A stretch of 64,000 nt of DNA, taken from Lumbricus terrestris. Its lineage: Eukaryota; Annelida; Clitellata; Crassiclitellata; Lumbricidae. The DNA is taken from positions 87,335,487-87,399,486 of the forward strand of contig OX457036.1 in NCBI GenBank assembly GCA_949752735.1, in the 5' to 3' direction. Below, piece by piece: positions 22,301 to 34,638 of this stretch (the stretch's first letter is position 1; each line of letters opens with the position of its first letter). Both the position numbers and the translations under genes were made by a program. The notes under the pieces were generated by a model, which made no database searches, was not told the DNA's origin, and saw only the letters and a list, made by a program, of their open reading frames with translations.

Positions 22301-24443
22301 ATTGAGGGAAACGTATAGATTTCTTATACCAAACTATATGCGGAATATATATTTTGTTTATTGCATTTGTTCTTCAAAGCACCGACTTCAACGACACCTA
22401 CTTTGCTGGATGAAAGTGAGATCGCTGCGCCTACATATCAAGAGACGACAATTGCGACATTGCTTTCGACCAATTCTTTAACCACAAACGCATCTTCAGT
22501 TGCAACTTCAGCGAAGAATGCTTCAACACTAATCAGTTCTATTACACTTTCGACCAAATCTTTAACCTCAACCGCATCTTCAGTTGCAACTTCGGCGAAG
22601 AATGCTTCAACACTACTCAGTTCTGCTGCACTTTCGACAAATTCTTTAACCTCGATCTCATCTTCAGTTGCAACTTCGGCAAAGAATGCTTCAACACTAC
22701 TCAGTTCTACTGCACTTTCGACCAAATCTTTAACCTCAACCGCATCTTCAGTTGCCACTTCAGCGAAGAATGTTTCAACACTACTCAGTTCTACTGCACT
22801 TTCGACAAATTCTTTAACCTCGATCTCATCTTCAGCTGCCACTTCGACGAAGAATGTTTCAACACTACTCAGTTCTATTGCACTTTCGACAAATTCTTTA
22901 ACCTCGATCTCATCTTCAGTTGCAACTTCGGCAAAGAATGCTTCAACACTACTCAGTTCTACTGCACTTTCGACCAAATCTTTAACCTCAACCGCATCTT
23001 CAGTTGCCACTTCAGCAAAGAATGCTTCAGCACTACTCAGTTCTATTGCACTTTCGACCAAATCTTTAACCTCAACCGCATCTTCAGTTGCAACTTCGGC
23101 AAAGAATGCTTCAACACTACTCAGTTCTATCAAACTTTCGACCAAATCTTTAACCTCAACCACTTCTTCAGTTGTCACTTCGGCGAAGAATGCTTCAACA
23201 CTACTCAGTTCTACCAAACTGTCGACCAAATCTTTAACCTCAACCGCATCTTCAGCTGCCACCTTGACGAGCAAAGCTTCAACACTATTCAGTTCTATTA
23301 GAACAGCTGACATGCTGACCATTTTGACACACCCTTCTTTGCCTCCTTTGCAATTGTGTGACGCAATCATCGGTGAGTTGAGAATTATTCGCAATTTTCT
23401 TTCTGCTTTACAATATTCCTATCGTCACATATCAGCAAAAGCGGACAATCTGTTATTTTCTTGCACCCATTTAAAGATGCAACGTCGTTCATTTTCAGTT
23501 GTTCTGCGCCCAACACGCGGAATTGCCTTCTTTTAGAACTGCATGTTCTTTTAACTATTCTAACTAACTTCACACACCTTTTACTAGCTTTTGAATACTG
23601 CCCCTTGTCGCCGGAGTTTGGCTGGAATCGCCTTTTGGAAGATAATTATCCAACAATAACGTCGCAATAAAGTAAACTTTTTTAATCATCCCGTAGGTAC
23701 AAGAAGAGCGTCTAATAAATACGATTACCCGAAATCCTTGCAGCCATGTTAAGAGAATTTCTAGTATCAACATAAATTGGCAGGATCACCTAGTTGATTA
23801 TAGAAATATTAATATTTCTTGATGACTGTAACCAAATATTCATATAGTAATTTTAGTTTGAGTATTTAAACTATTTAGATCTATAGATACTGCGAATTTG
23901 AACCTATAATAAAATCTGTTGTTTACAGGAACGCCCAACCTTTTGGTCCAGTCCAACCGTGGATACGGTCTGGATCAGACTTGGTCTGCCTTCAAGTATG
24001 GATTCAGCGATGCTGCCGGGGGATACTGGGTCGGAATGGAACCCCTCTACCAAATGACGAACAATGGGAAAAACTGGAAGTACTGCGCCGAAGTGCAGGA
24101 CGTACAAGGGACAATGATCTACAGTGCCTACCAGAATTTTGTAGTGGACAGTGAGAGCGCTGGCTACACGTACTTCCTGTCTGGCCCTACAGGAAATTAC
24201 GACGTTTTTGGATCGACCAGCCGAAAGTATAAATTCTCTACAAAGGACGTGAACAATCAGCCATGTTGTTGCGCAGAGCATGCCATGAAGTGCAAAGGCG
24301 GATGGTGGTACTCATGCTCAATGAGCATGACAACTGCCACGATCGCTTTCAATGGAGCCGGAGACTGTGGGTTTTTCTGGAGTCTCCCTTATGGACCTCC
24401 AATACAGTTGAAATACAGTTACCTGAAGACAAAACAGGTTTAG
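15973..24443 (+). CDS. Gene A: secreted PAN/Apple - mucin-like - fibrinogen-related protein
   Basis: Join 15973-16305, 18422-18452, 22380-23372, 23929-24443; 1872 nt, 623 residues, phases 0, 1, 1. Residues 1-17 are a signal peptide (MKVQCLIFFFISSSFGS). About 25-121 form a PAN/Apple domain; 122-452 are Ser/Thr-rich with ten 28-residue repeats; 453-623 are a shortened FReD. Expected extracellular, heavily O- and N-glycosylated, perhaps binding glycans through the FReD; the role in defence or adhesion is inferred. I start at the ATG of 15973, not the GTG three codons upstream, because the paralogs start there. A solo LTR sits in intron 1 and a hAT element and a LINE in intron 2. The polyadenylation signal is at 24594. 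Confidence 0.85.
16640..17190 (+). repeat. TATGTTCC-type minisatellite in the LTR U3 region
   Basis: Over fifty irregular 9-11-bp units (tatgttccc, gatgttccc, cgtgttccc). A larger unit repeats: about 16710-16800 recurs at about 16925-17015. Confidence 0.85.
17209..17215 (+). promoter_or_regulatory. TATA box of the solo LTR
   Basis: TATATAA directly before ggagccggcagtcaacagtc, with AATAAA 570 bp downstream. This is the expected layout of an LTR promoter. Confidence 0.55.
18422..18452 (+). CDS. Gene A exon 2: 31-nt microexon
   Basis: Acceptor tttcatag, donor gtaagc. Encodes VAGLQSCRAG plus one base, entering in phase 0 and leaving in phase 1. It supplies the last PAN Cys. Orthologous microexons are at 35132-35162 and 62154-62184. 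Confidence 0.85.
18798..20550. mobile_element. hAT-type element, 1753 bp, perfect 8-bp TSD
   Basis: Tips CAGCGGTTCTCAACCTTTT and GGTTGAGAACCGCTG, flanked by GGCTAGAT at 18790-18797 and 20551-20558. No intact transposase frame, so it is non-autonomous or decayed. It is interrupted by a younger MITE at 20062-20339. Confidence 0.85.
20062..20339. mobile_element. MITE, 278 bp, nested inside the hAT element
   Basis: Tips CAAGGCCGTAGCCAGG and CTAGCTACGGCCTTG, perfect 8-bp duplication CCTATGAG at 20054-20061 and 20340-20347. Confidence 0.85.
20940..22165 (-). pseudogene. LINE reverse-transcriptase remnant (CR1/L2-like)
   Basis: Reading the minus strand, GVPRGSVLGPLLF is followed by the catalytic-type FADDVQ (near 21870), then SYFHIRRLRSIRRSL, SRIDYCNSLLIGLP and SVLNAAA. 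This is the order of an RT domain and its C-terminal extension. Stops and shifts break it. It ends at 20945 with the shared gcgctccc tail. A MITE (21920-22068) splits it. Confidence 0.75.
21920..22068. mobile_element. MITE, 149 bp, inside the LINE remnant
   Basis: Tips CATGGGCGGAGTTTGG and CGCCGCCCATG. Flanks ATCAGCCG and AGCAGCCG agree at 7 of 8 positions. Removing it restores the LINE reading across the site. Confidence 0.75.
22380..23372 (+). CDS. Gene A exon 3: Ser/Thr-rich repeat (mucin-like) exon
   Basis: Acceptor ttcttcaaag, donor gtgagt, 993 nt, phase 1-1. About ten 84-bp (28-residue) repeats of the type SLTSTASSVATSAKNASTLL, most with an N-x-S sequon (NAS or NVS). The exon ends CDAIIG. 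Two repeat types (STASS and SISSS) alternate in part, a sign of multi-unit duplication. Confidence 0.85.
22480..23300 (+). repeat. 84-bp coding minisatellite in gene A exon 3
   Basis: Ten in-frame 84-bp units with few substitutions. The length is a multiple of 3, so unit gain or loss would keep the frame. The antisense strand also stays open (acidic frame 23394-22438), which is a by-product. Confidence 0.85.
23542..23640. repeat. Dispersed repeat shared with 10973-11075
   Basis: See the partner copy. This one sits in intron 3 of gene A. Confidence 0.6.
23929..24443 (+). CDS. Gene A exon 4: shortened fibrinogen-related domain
   Basis: Acceptor gtttacag, stop TAG at 24441-24443, 515 nt. FReD landmarks are WSAFKYGFSD, GGYWVGMEPLYQMTNNGKNW, YQNFVVDSES, KYKFSTKDVNNQPCCCAEH, GGWWYSC and CGFFWSLPYGPP. 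The ~50-residue N-terminal subdomain of ordinary FReDs, with its Cys pair, is absent. Confidence 0.85.
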
Positions 24444-24593
24444 TTCTTAACATTGGCACCAACATTTTCACTATGTTTTCTAGTGACTTTACATTGCATA
24501 CGGTTTTGTCCGTTTCTACAAGCACCATTTTCATGAAAATTCTATATTCGATTGATGCGGTTTCGCGTTACCAGAACATATGAATGAAGCACA

Positions 24594-24599
24594 AATAAA
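24594..24599 (+). promoter_or_regulatory. Polyadenylation signal of gene A
   Basis: AATAAA, 151 bp after the stop. The 3'UTR is conserved with the FReD pseudogene up to and including the signal. Confidence 0.65.
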
Positions 24600-24779
24600 C
24601 GTTTTCATGCATTCTGGAGCCTTCATTGCTACGTAAACGATAAACAAAATTCACGTAGTCTAGCGCACATTTTGTCTAATACTTTAGTCTACATAATTAT
24701 TAGATGAAGTCATTAAGCCCATGACGATGATTTTTGAAAATGACGTCACCGCTGTAATCAGCATTATTATTTTTTATTT

Positions 24780-25070
24780 TATATATTTTTTTGCCCCGAG
24801 GCAAACATGATCCCTCGGGCACTTCAAAACACTCACCCAGTGTGTCTGGAATGGACTCTATTCGTCAAGGTCCCAGTTGGTGAAAGTACCCCTAAAAGCA
24901 ACATAGTTGAAGCGCTGAATCGTCAACGAAAGGCTTTGAAATACTTTCGCGGACGTACTCAGTTGCGGTGCTTCGTCCCAAAGCAGAGAGGAAAGTCAAG
25001 CCTTCGCTGTTGATGGAGCCTAAGGTTTTATTAGTATTATTATTACTATTATTTATTTATTTTTTTTTCA
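24780..25070. repeat. Repeat-like segment with ccctcggg words
   Basis: gatccctcggg occurs near 24810 and 25083, each followed by a similar short context. Probably two pieces of one dispersed repeat. No coding capacity recognised. Confidence 0.35.
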
Positions 25071-25158
25071 CGAGGTACCTAGGATCCCTCGGGATTTCAA
25101 AAAATTATGCTTGGAGCTGTTTGTGGGTGTTCAGAAAATCATGCCTCGTCCTCCGCAA

Positions 25159-25160
25159 CA

Positions 25161-25241
<81 letters not shown>

Positions 25242-25440
25242 TTTATAAATAATAATAATTTAAAAAAATATTATTATAATTATTGTTATTATATTATTAT
25301 TATTACTATTATTATTACTATCATTACTACTATTGTTACCACTATTGTTATTATTACTGTTATTATTATTATTATTATTATTGTTATCTAATGATAGTAA
25401 TAATCATTATTATTGTTGCTGTTATTTTTTACCCGAGATA
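25159..25440. repeat. AAT/ATT microsatellite
   Basis: About 27 perfect AAT units (25160-25240) followed by degenerate ATT/TTA units. Confidence 0.9.
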
Positions 25441-25595
25441 TCTATAGCCTAATCTCTCAGGTGCCAGATATTAGTAAGCAGTATCACAATCATTATTATC
25501 CCTATTAGGCCTACTATTACTATTATGGAGATCGAGTCACAAAGGCAATTATGACAACGCATGCAAATAAAACCTAAAGAATCATGAATGAACAG

Positions 25596-26750
25596 TTAAT
25601 AAGATGGCAGTGGCTGCTTTTCGAATGTGCCCCTGCAGGCAACAGCGTTGAATCGCTGAATGCAGACAGAAAACCGTTGGAATAGGTAAGTTGTCTCTTT
25701 AGGGTCTCCGGTAATTCGTGTCAGCAGGCGCCCCAAATCCTTAAGTAGCTTCATTCCCTCAATGTTTATGGGGCCCATGGTCTCGAAGGCCAGCGGAACA
25801 AAGAGATAAGTGGCAGTAAGATGGTTGTACTTGTCGACCTTCCTCGTAGCCGCCACTTCCGCTGCCGCATCAGCAGACACGGATGTCGCAGGGATGTAAG
25901 ATTTATTTCGGGACAGGCATTGCCTAGCATGGAGCACTGGAGTGCTCGGGTGCTTGCAGCGGAAGCCAAAAAGGCGGGAAGAGCAAGCGAAGCGACCCGG
26001 TGTAAAGGTTTCAGATTACCCCCTCCTAAACATTACCCCCCTGCAAACTGTAAATTGCATCAATCTTCGCATTTATTGCACTAAAAATATCAAAAAATTC
26101 ATCCCGCGTCTTGTTTTGGTCTGAAGATTTTCATTCGTCATCCCACTTCGTGGTTTGTTATCAATATTTTCATCTGTAACTAAAACACTATTCGCCGCGG
26201 AAGTTTACATGGAGAAAATGGCTTCGAGGCTATTATTTTTTCGGATCAAAATATTGATAGCAAACCACGAAGTGGGATGACGGATGAAAATCTTCAGACC
26301 AAAACAAGAAGCGGAACGATTTTTCTGATTTTTTTAGTGCAATAAATGTGATGATCGATGCAAATCTAGTTTCCGGGGGATAATCTGAAACCGGTTTCAA
26401 GTTACCGGGGGGTAATGTTTAGGAGGGGGTAATTTGAAACCTTTACACCGGCGAATTCCTAATCCACCCATCTTCACCGGTAAAGATGCTTGTAGCCATT
26501 GGTCATTCGACAGGGCGATGTTGAGGACTGCACTCAAGCCGTTCCGAAGGAGTCCGTCGAATTTGTCCAGCAGGACGTGCCCTGTGCACGGGCTGCATCT
26601 TAATGTGTACATCAATCTATGGCAGCTGAGAGAACATCTTAGGAGGATCAGAGCGTCGTGTTTGGCGATGGTCTCCAGTCTGTTAACTGCCAACGCCAAC
26701 TCCGTACATCTGCTCTCAAGACAAGTTGTCAAGGCCTCACTGGTAGAAAG
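25596..26750 (-). pseudogene. Non-LTR retrotransposon C-terminal remnant
   Basis: Minus-strand pieces read SLPVKMGGLGIR (near 26457), then LALPAFLASAASTRALQ (25980-25940), then AAAEVAATRKVDKYNHLTAT, LAFETMGPINIEGMKLLKDL and YLFQRFSVCIQRFNAV (25870-25600). This series is recurrent at the C-terminus of polymerase-type polyproteins in marine invertebrate genomes. A foldback MITE separates GLGIR from VASLALPA, and an internal deletion follows. Confidence 0.65.
25997..26451. mobile_element. Foldback MITE, 455 bp, with nearly complete palindromy
   Basis: Outer arms CCGGTGTAAAGGTTTCAGAT and the inverse of the same word (aaacctttacaccgg at 26437-26451). Inner arms around 26105-26170 and 26245-26310 pair again (ccacttcgtggtttg with caaaccacgaagtgg). 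It splits a LINE frame cleanly. No convincing TSD. Confidence 0.75.
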
Positions 26751-26756
26751 ATGATT

Positions 26757-27555
<799 letters not shown>

Positions 27556-27559
27556 TATC

Positions 27560-27945
27560 ATTTGGTATATTTTATATAGCACCTCTTTCTGGTAGGCTAC
27601 TCAGAAGCGCTCCCGGCTCAACCACGGCTAAAATAAAGCAGTTTGGGATTCGTAAGGAACAGAATGGATTATTACCCTGGGAAACAAGTGCAGTGCTACA
27701 GAGATGCTATTCCATGCATGATGTAGTACCACTGTACCAGCCATTGAGATTTGAGAATGAACGGCGTTGTCGAAAAGCAGTTCGCGAACTGGGAACCAGA
27801 AGCTCAGCTTTGTACTCCGACCGATGGATGGATCAAGGTTACACACCCGAAGTGGAACAACAGAGTTCTTGCAAAAAAGAGCCCATGGGGTGGGACATTG
27901 CATAGTCCAGACCTTTATTCTTGACTCCTCTTACCAGAGTCTCAG
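27560..27945 (-). pseudogene. LINE 3'-end fragment
   Basis: Tail words tatatagcacctcttt and gcgctcccgg at 27575-27617, then a decayed minus-strand post-RT region (SISVALHL). Same family as 13085 and 20940. Confidence 0.5.
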
Positions 27946-28019
27946 GACCGGATTAAGGCATGTTCAAAATGTTATCGGTCGAACAGGGGCTCCACACATT
28001 AGGCCCCTACACTTTAGGA

Positions 28020-28370
28020 GCACCACACTTACAATAGGAATATTCTTCATCATTGTTAATAATAGTATATTACAAAAAATTACTTTAAATCTCTGAAGAA
28101 ATAAAATAATTATTCGAAAACCACTGATTTTAATATATCCAACTTTTGTGGGGCACTTAGGCTATTGGAATTTTTTTACCAGGCAGTTTGACCTTGAAAT
28201 TAGTCAGAAATTTTAGTAAGAGCTATAAGTTTGTTGCTTATTTAAGCACTTAATACCTCATCAGGTCGGAACTCAAGTGCCATTCCACGCATTATGAGAT
28301 GGCGTCATTATAATTATTGTGTACACTTGGGGCTCAGTGTGCATTCTGTTTTTACGAATTAAAACAATCG
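28020..28370. other. Stretch without recognised genes
   Basis: AT-rich, no frame, no terminal repeats recognised. The left edge holds a MITE relic (ggaccggattaag near 27945). Confidence 0.35.
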
Positions 28371-28374
28371 ATTG

Positions 28375-28860
<486 letters not shown>

Positions 28861-29686
28861 GAGCCAGGGTCTTACATTGGCGAAAGCGCGGAAATATAAT
28901 GTTAGTTTGTAATAAGTGGCAGTGCTACAACTGGACAAATAATTATTCGAAATGCCCTGGTAAAAACTCTTTGACCTGCCATGGTCTTTGCCCTGCCCCT
29001 CAAGATTGCCATAAATTTTCTCTGTCAAGAATTTATTTGGGGCTTGAAAGCGCTTCTGCACTGTTTGCTTGGTAAGAGAATTGATGAGCGCATTGGTGTA
29101 CCAGCGCATTGGCAATATGCCCTGGTAAGAAAACTGTCTGACCATGAATCGCTTTGATAATTATTCTTAAGCCGTAAAAGATGTAGGCTTATACTTCGAC
29201 ACTAGACTGGAATACTAAAAGACACGTTGATATTGTAAAAATATAAGTTTTGAATTAAAAATAGACGAATGTTGATTCGTTGAATCGGCCTATGTAAATT
29301 AACACAGGTTTTGTGTGTCATTTTGTCGTTCTGTTGTAAGTTGGGCCCATAGTATACGGAACAGGACCCCACATTTTTTAATCCGGTTACGAATGAGAGA
29401 CTTGGTCATTGCTAGTCTACTGAATGAATATCTTCTGATCTCAATTATTGGATGTCCTCAAATTGTCTCTTACTCAACTCTTCCAAAACGCAGTTGAACT
29501 GGCTGGGCACTCGCCAACAGCTAAAATAATAAGCCTGACTTCGTTTTACTTGCTAAGCGGTTCCTCGATTTACTTCTTGACAAATGATCTTGACCTTGGT
29601 GGTATACTCTAGACTATACACTTTCCTTAACCACACATATCTCTAATCTTTCCATTTTTCTCGGTCCAGCTTCTATCATCTGTGAC

Positions 29687-29952
29687 CATAGGCGTAGGGG
29701 ACATTTCGGAAGAGGGGGGGGATTAAACTTTGCCCGAAAAAAATCCCGATGTTCCCGGCCAAAAATATCTGAAGACCTTTTTTTAGTCATCAGCAAATTT
29801 TTTACCCGAAAAAATCCTGCCGTTCGTGTTTGCTCAAAAATTTTTCGAAAAAAAAGGTTTTTCCACTCATGCCTCCTTTGCCCGAAAAACACATTTGCCC
29901 GAATTTGGGGGGGGCGCTTGCCCTCCTTGGACCCCCGCCTCCCACGCCTATG
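29687..29952. mobile_element. MITE, 266 bp, perfect 8-bp TSD
   Basis: Tips CATAGGCGTAGGGGACA and CCCACGCCTATG; TCTGTGAC at 29679-29686 and 29953-29960. Left-end relic at 58459-58530, right-end relic at 59960-60045. Confidence 0.85.
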
Positions 29953-30349
29953 TCTGTGACGTTTACGTGCCATTCGACGATCTGCCCCTCGATAATTTGT
30001 TATTCTGTGGTTCATCTATTCCAACATTGACTATAACATTGTAACTCATTACTAATCGGCCTACTAAAACTTCATCTGGCTCAACTCCAATCTGCACTTG
30101 ATGCTTCTGCAGGACAACAGAACAAGATGCGTTCAACGGATTATCCCCACCGTATACTGGCAATTTGGCATTATGGTCTGTGCAACGGTTATTAGATTCC
30201 TTTATTGGTTCAAATAGAGGCTGAGAACTCTATATAAATTTTGTTAGGCTGACCTATTCATTCAATTTAAGCTGCAGCTATGTATTCTCCTAATCATTAG
30301 ATATGCAATTCTCAGCAAAAGCTAATCCTCCCTCCCCCTGTCACAAACC

Positions 30350-30620
30350 AAAATTTATAGAGCGTCTTTTCAAGATCCCTGCTTGTAGGCGCTCCCGACA
30401 TATTAATGGAGTAGCGCAATGGCTAACACGTTAGCGTATTATAGAGCAAGAGGTAGCCTAACGAGTTCGCGCCCCGTACAGGCTGCATTTCAGCGCCGAT
30501 TATTGCAGGTTGTCCTGTTAGTTAAGATTTATGTATATTTTGTATCTGAGCGCATGTAGACTGCCTAATTGTACACTGTAACCGATTGCGTTCGGCCAAC
30601 CGTATTGATGAATAAACAAA
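30350..30620. repeat. SINE-like / LINE-tail segment
   Basis: A LINE-tail word (aaatttatagagcgtctttt ... ggcgctcccg) runs into gtagcgcaatggctaacacg and gttcgcgcccc, which resemble A- and B-box pieces of a tRNA-derived SINE. No cloverleaf was confirmed. Confidence 0.4.
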
Positions 30621-30629
30621 ACTTAGCCT

Positions 30630-31190
30630 ATTATTATTAATTATTATTATCATTATTATTATTATTATTGTTATTTCCTTTTTATATTTTCAACAAACAA
30701 CATCAGTATAACAGGAAGTTATTATTATTGTTATTATTATTGTTATTGTATTATGCCAAGCGGATGAGGGTCTTCAGCACCTGATTTACAAGGTGAAGGA
30801 GCGACACCGAATATTTCAGCCAAGCCAAAAGGGACAGAGGAATGCGGTGTGTGGCGGTCTGCGCATTGTGCAAGAAGACAAGAGGAAATTATTATTATAA
30901 GAAACAGGTTACACCCGATTCTAGGAGCCACAGGTAAGGAAAACTTCGTCCTTCTGACGCAGTTTCTGCAAATAAAACGAGAGGAAGCAACAAGAATTTT
31001 TGTTTGTAAAGCTCCTCTGACAACGTGCACCTATCAGAGGCACTCCTAGCACGAAAGACCCAGAGAAAGAAAAGCAGTTTTGAAAAAGCGGAAAGATGTG
31101 CTTGGAGTACCAGTTAATAGCGAAGAACGTGTCAATTGAGAGAGCTGAATACAAAGTGCAGGATAAATGAAGGCAAAGCTCGAGTAATGG
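30630..31190. other. Unassigned stretch with ATT microsatellite
   Basis: ATT repeats at 30628-30670 and 30720-30752. The remainder has only short frames that I do not consider coding. Confidence 0.3.
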
Positions 31191-31420
31191 CCATGTGAAG
31201 TGACTACGTTCTGTGTCACCTGGTCACCTGGTGCCGTCAGCTCTTGGAGCTCTGGCGACAGTCATGATGTACCCTCTCCACTCTTTTTGTACCTCATGAC
31301 TGTTTTCTTGGCAATAGATAAGGGGTGGTTTGCCATTACCTTCCCCCCGTTTGCCATCCGTGCCCATTCGTTCACCCTCCTTACGGAGAGGCTACTAACA
31401 GGTCGCACCACGAGAAGGTG
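31190..31420 (-). repeat. Possible minus-strand relative of the 47429 SINE
   Basis: The reverse complement reads ggaaggtaatggcaaaccac, close to ggaaggcaacgggaaaccac in the 47429-47731 element. Boundaries are unclear. Confidence 0.4.
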
Positions 31421-32126
31421 GGCACGGTGGACTTTGATTCGCCAGCCCAGGTCGGTTCCGAGTCTACGCCCCAGTTGGGGTCGTCGATCGGGTCTCCTCC
31501 CTGCTCTACTCACGTTAATGAGTGGCTGACGAACCTTTACGACCCTCTCACGTTCTGTGTAAGTTAAAATAATAATAATATTCGACATTTCGTGGATGAT
31601 TATTTAAAACTTGAAGACCAAGTTTGCATCGTCGTTGTAATCGATGGCTCTATCCTAGGGGTAGACCTATCAAGTCCCCACAGAGAATGTGGAGAAAATA
31701 CGAGTTCGAGCCAACAGGGAGACGGAATGTAGAGAAAGCCCTTTTTACACGGTAGTGACTTAACTCTATCGTTACTCTTTCGTACCGCTATGTGCGCTCT
31801 TGTGAACTTAGGAAAGCTGGAAATCACAAACGTAGGCCTAGTTGCATATCAATATTCTTCCAGGGCATTCAGGACAACGCCTAATGCTTTTGAACTAAAT
31901 TATTTAAGAGCGTCATTTCAGCTGAGCAATTAGAAAGTAGCCTACTACATGGAACATTTTACGGCCTTTGAATTAACTGCCACTTATGAATGAGTGGCTT
32001 GGAGGCTATTCAAACCAGATATTGATTTGCGAGATACATGAAGACATTTCATGAACAAAAGAGAATGCATTAAATTAAGTGAGCACTCAGTTCAATTGTG
32101 TTTGACGAGAGCAACGGGTTTTCTCA

Positions 32127-32406
<280 letters not shown>

Positions 32407-32417
32407 GCATCCCCATC

Positions 32418-32800
32418 ATCTTGACCTCCTCATTGCTGCGGATCGGAGACCAGAGCCAACGACGCCAGTTTCCTCCATCCCTCTCTGTCCCTCGCTCTGC
32501 TTACGCAATCCGCCATCGACAACCCCATCCACTCCTCGACATCGTCCATCCAGCGTCTTCTCGGTCTTCCTCGGGTTCTTTTGCCATCCACATATCCCTG
32601 ACATAATTATGAAGGCCGGTAGATTGTCCGCTCTGATCATGCGTCCAAAGTAGTTCAACTTCCATCTCTTCAGTCTTCACCACCTCCCGCAGCCGTTGTT
32701 CGGCTTCAGCTCCTCCAGTATAGAATAATATTGTTTGTTCTGTATTCCTTCCAGCTGACTCTCAGCATCTTCCTATATCTCATTAGGCCACTCTTAATGC
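32418..32800 (-). pseudogene. LINE reverse-transcriptase C-terminal remnant (RTE-type style)
   Basis: Across two minus-strand frames the order is FGRMIRADNL, then a KRTRGRPRRRW-like stretch, then RDREGWRKLA-like and SDPQQ-stop. This is the RT C-terminus also seen at 50885-51275. The (GAT)n run follows at once. Confidence 0.6.
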
Positions 32801-32939
32801 AATTGGACGATTGCTCCATACAATTTTAATTATTATAATGATGTACAGTATTTACAGGCATTTGAGGCACGAGTTTATTTCCCCGAATTGGTAATTTATC
32901 TGACAAAACTGAAAACAGTAAGGAACACAATAGAAAAGA

Positions 32940-34638
32940 ATTAGCGTGACTTGCTACATAATAATAAGAGCATACATCAAATTCCAATCCGGATTTAGTT
33001 ATAGCCTACATATGCGATTTTTTGGCATGATGATTACAATATAGACGTCTTAAAACTGATATTATTCTCCAATGCATTCATTTAATCAAATCCAATGGAT
33101 GCATCTGTATAATGTACTCTTACCTCGCATAGGCCAGTAGCCTATAATTATATTTATGTATATACAGGGTGGGTCAAAAAAGACCCCACCGGTTGTTGCT
33201 AATATTTTGGCCAGAAGTTAGAATCTCGAAATGAAATTTTACAGGCTGATAGACAATTCAATTTTGCACAAGATGGACAAATTTCATTAAAATATTTCAA
33301 GCGGAACAAAAGTTACATCACGTTTATTGAGACCACCCACCCTTGTTTGACGATTCAAAAACGTAACGCAGCAAAAAGTAACAAAAACACGATTTTGGTA
33401 AGTCACATCTCAAACAATTGTTATCAAATAGCCTTGATATTGATAGATGATCATTATTATTACTATTTCAAAAAGAAACAGGGTACCAGCGCAGCTGCTC
33501 GTCACTGTGAAGTCACTTAACAAGATGACAATCACTTTGGCAAATAAGTAATCTGTCTGATCAATAATTTTGCTATTTAACCAATGAAATTCAAATTTCT
33601 AAAAATGAAAATAGGCCTATCCAAAATGTCAATTACAGACAAAATGTGTATTCAGACACCTCTTGAGCTGGAGATATAAGGCTATGCGCAACGCCTACTC
33701 TGATAAACAGTGAGAGCGAAAAAATTAAGAGTTAAGATGAGATTTAAGAGATTTGCCGTAAAATGAAAGGATGTCGATTGTTCTGGTTTCATTGAGAAGG
33801 CCAATGGCCCAAGTCTCCGGATTTGAACCGGATGGATTGCTAATCAATTGCGGAGAGCTATGCTGGAGAAATATATCACAATCCGCAACCAAACCCAAGA
33901 GCAGTAAGAGAATTGATGAGCGCATTGGTGCTGATATGGGAAGATTTGCCTTTGGAACGCATCAACAGAGCCATCAAGAACTTTGCAAAGAGACTCAAAA
34001 TAAGTTTTGCTGCTGGTCGTGGGCACACTGAGCAAAAGTTGTGAAGCACTATCAAGTTCATTTCACAACAGATATTTGAGATGTGACTTACGGTACTTTT
34101 TGTTGCGTTACGTTTTTGAATCGTCAAAAAAGGTGGGTGGCCTCACTAAAAGTATATAAATTTTGTTGTGTTTGAAATATTTTGATGAAACCAGGCCATG
34201 ATGAGTTAATATGAATTGTCTATAAGCCTGTAAAATTTCATTACAAAATTCCTACTTTGGTCAATAAATTGGCAAAAACGTAGGTTTTTTGCCCACCCTG
34301 TATATTGTATATATGTCCTGCGGCGTCTCTTGTTCCATCAGACAATGTGGGCAAGTCTTCATCAGTTCTTTTCTCTCCAGCACTAGAAGCGGTTCTTGGA
34401 GTTCTAAGTGCGCAAGCCATTGTTTCGCTTCTGGAAATTGTTCCTTTTAAAAGGTCGGTGGGTCTATAATACGCTAAATTTTACAAAGACAGCCATTATT
34501 AGTGGGCTATTAGTATTAATCGATAAAAATTTCATTAGCTTACGGAAAAGAGGTTCTAGAATTCATCTAACACAGATCATCAAACATAAATGTCATTCCT
34601 GATACCACAAGTGGACCTATAATCGCCTCACGAAAGTC
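32940..34638 (+). promoter_or_regulatory. Upstream region of gene B, split by a mariner-type element
   Basis: Copy of the gene A upstream region in two parts (32945-33145 and 34305-34638). The 1.1-kb element at 33165-34300 lies between them, so distal elements are moved away from the start codon. Confidence 0.6.
33165..34300 (+). mobile_element. Tc1/mariner-type element, 1136 bp, decayed
   Basis: Tips CAGGGTGGGTCAAAAAA and TTTTTTGCCCACCCTG in TA context, with terminal inverted repeats over 200 bp (cgattcaaaaacgtaacgca pairs with its inverse at 34100-34120). Inside, plus-strand transposase scraps remain: the equivalent of PDLNP and a C-terminus like NFAKRL...GHTEQKL (33960-34045). Confidence 0.75.

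Noticed and set aside
22438..23394. Acidic minus-strand frame of 318 codons
   Set aside because: Antisense shadow of the gene A Ser/Thr exon, kept open by the in-frame repeat.
34000..34130. Minus-strand ORFs near 33725-34127 as a gene
   Set aside because: They lie in the mariner-type element, and plus-strand transposase scraps explain the sequence.
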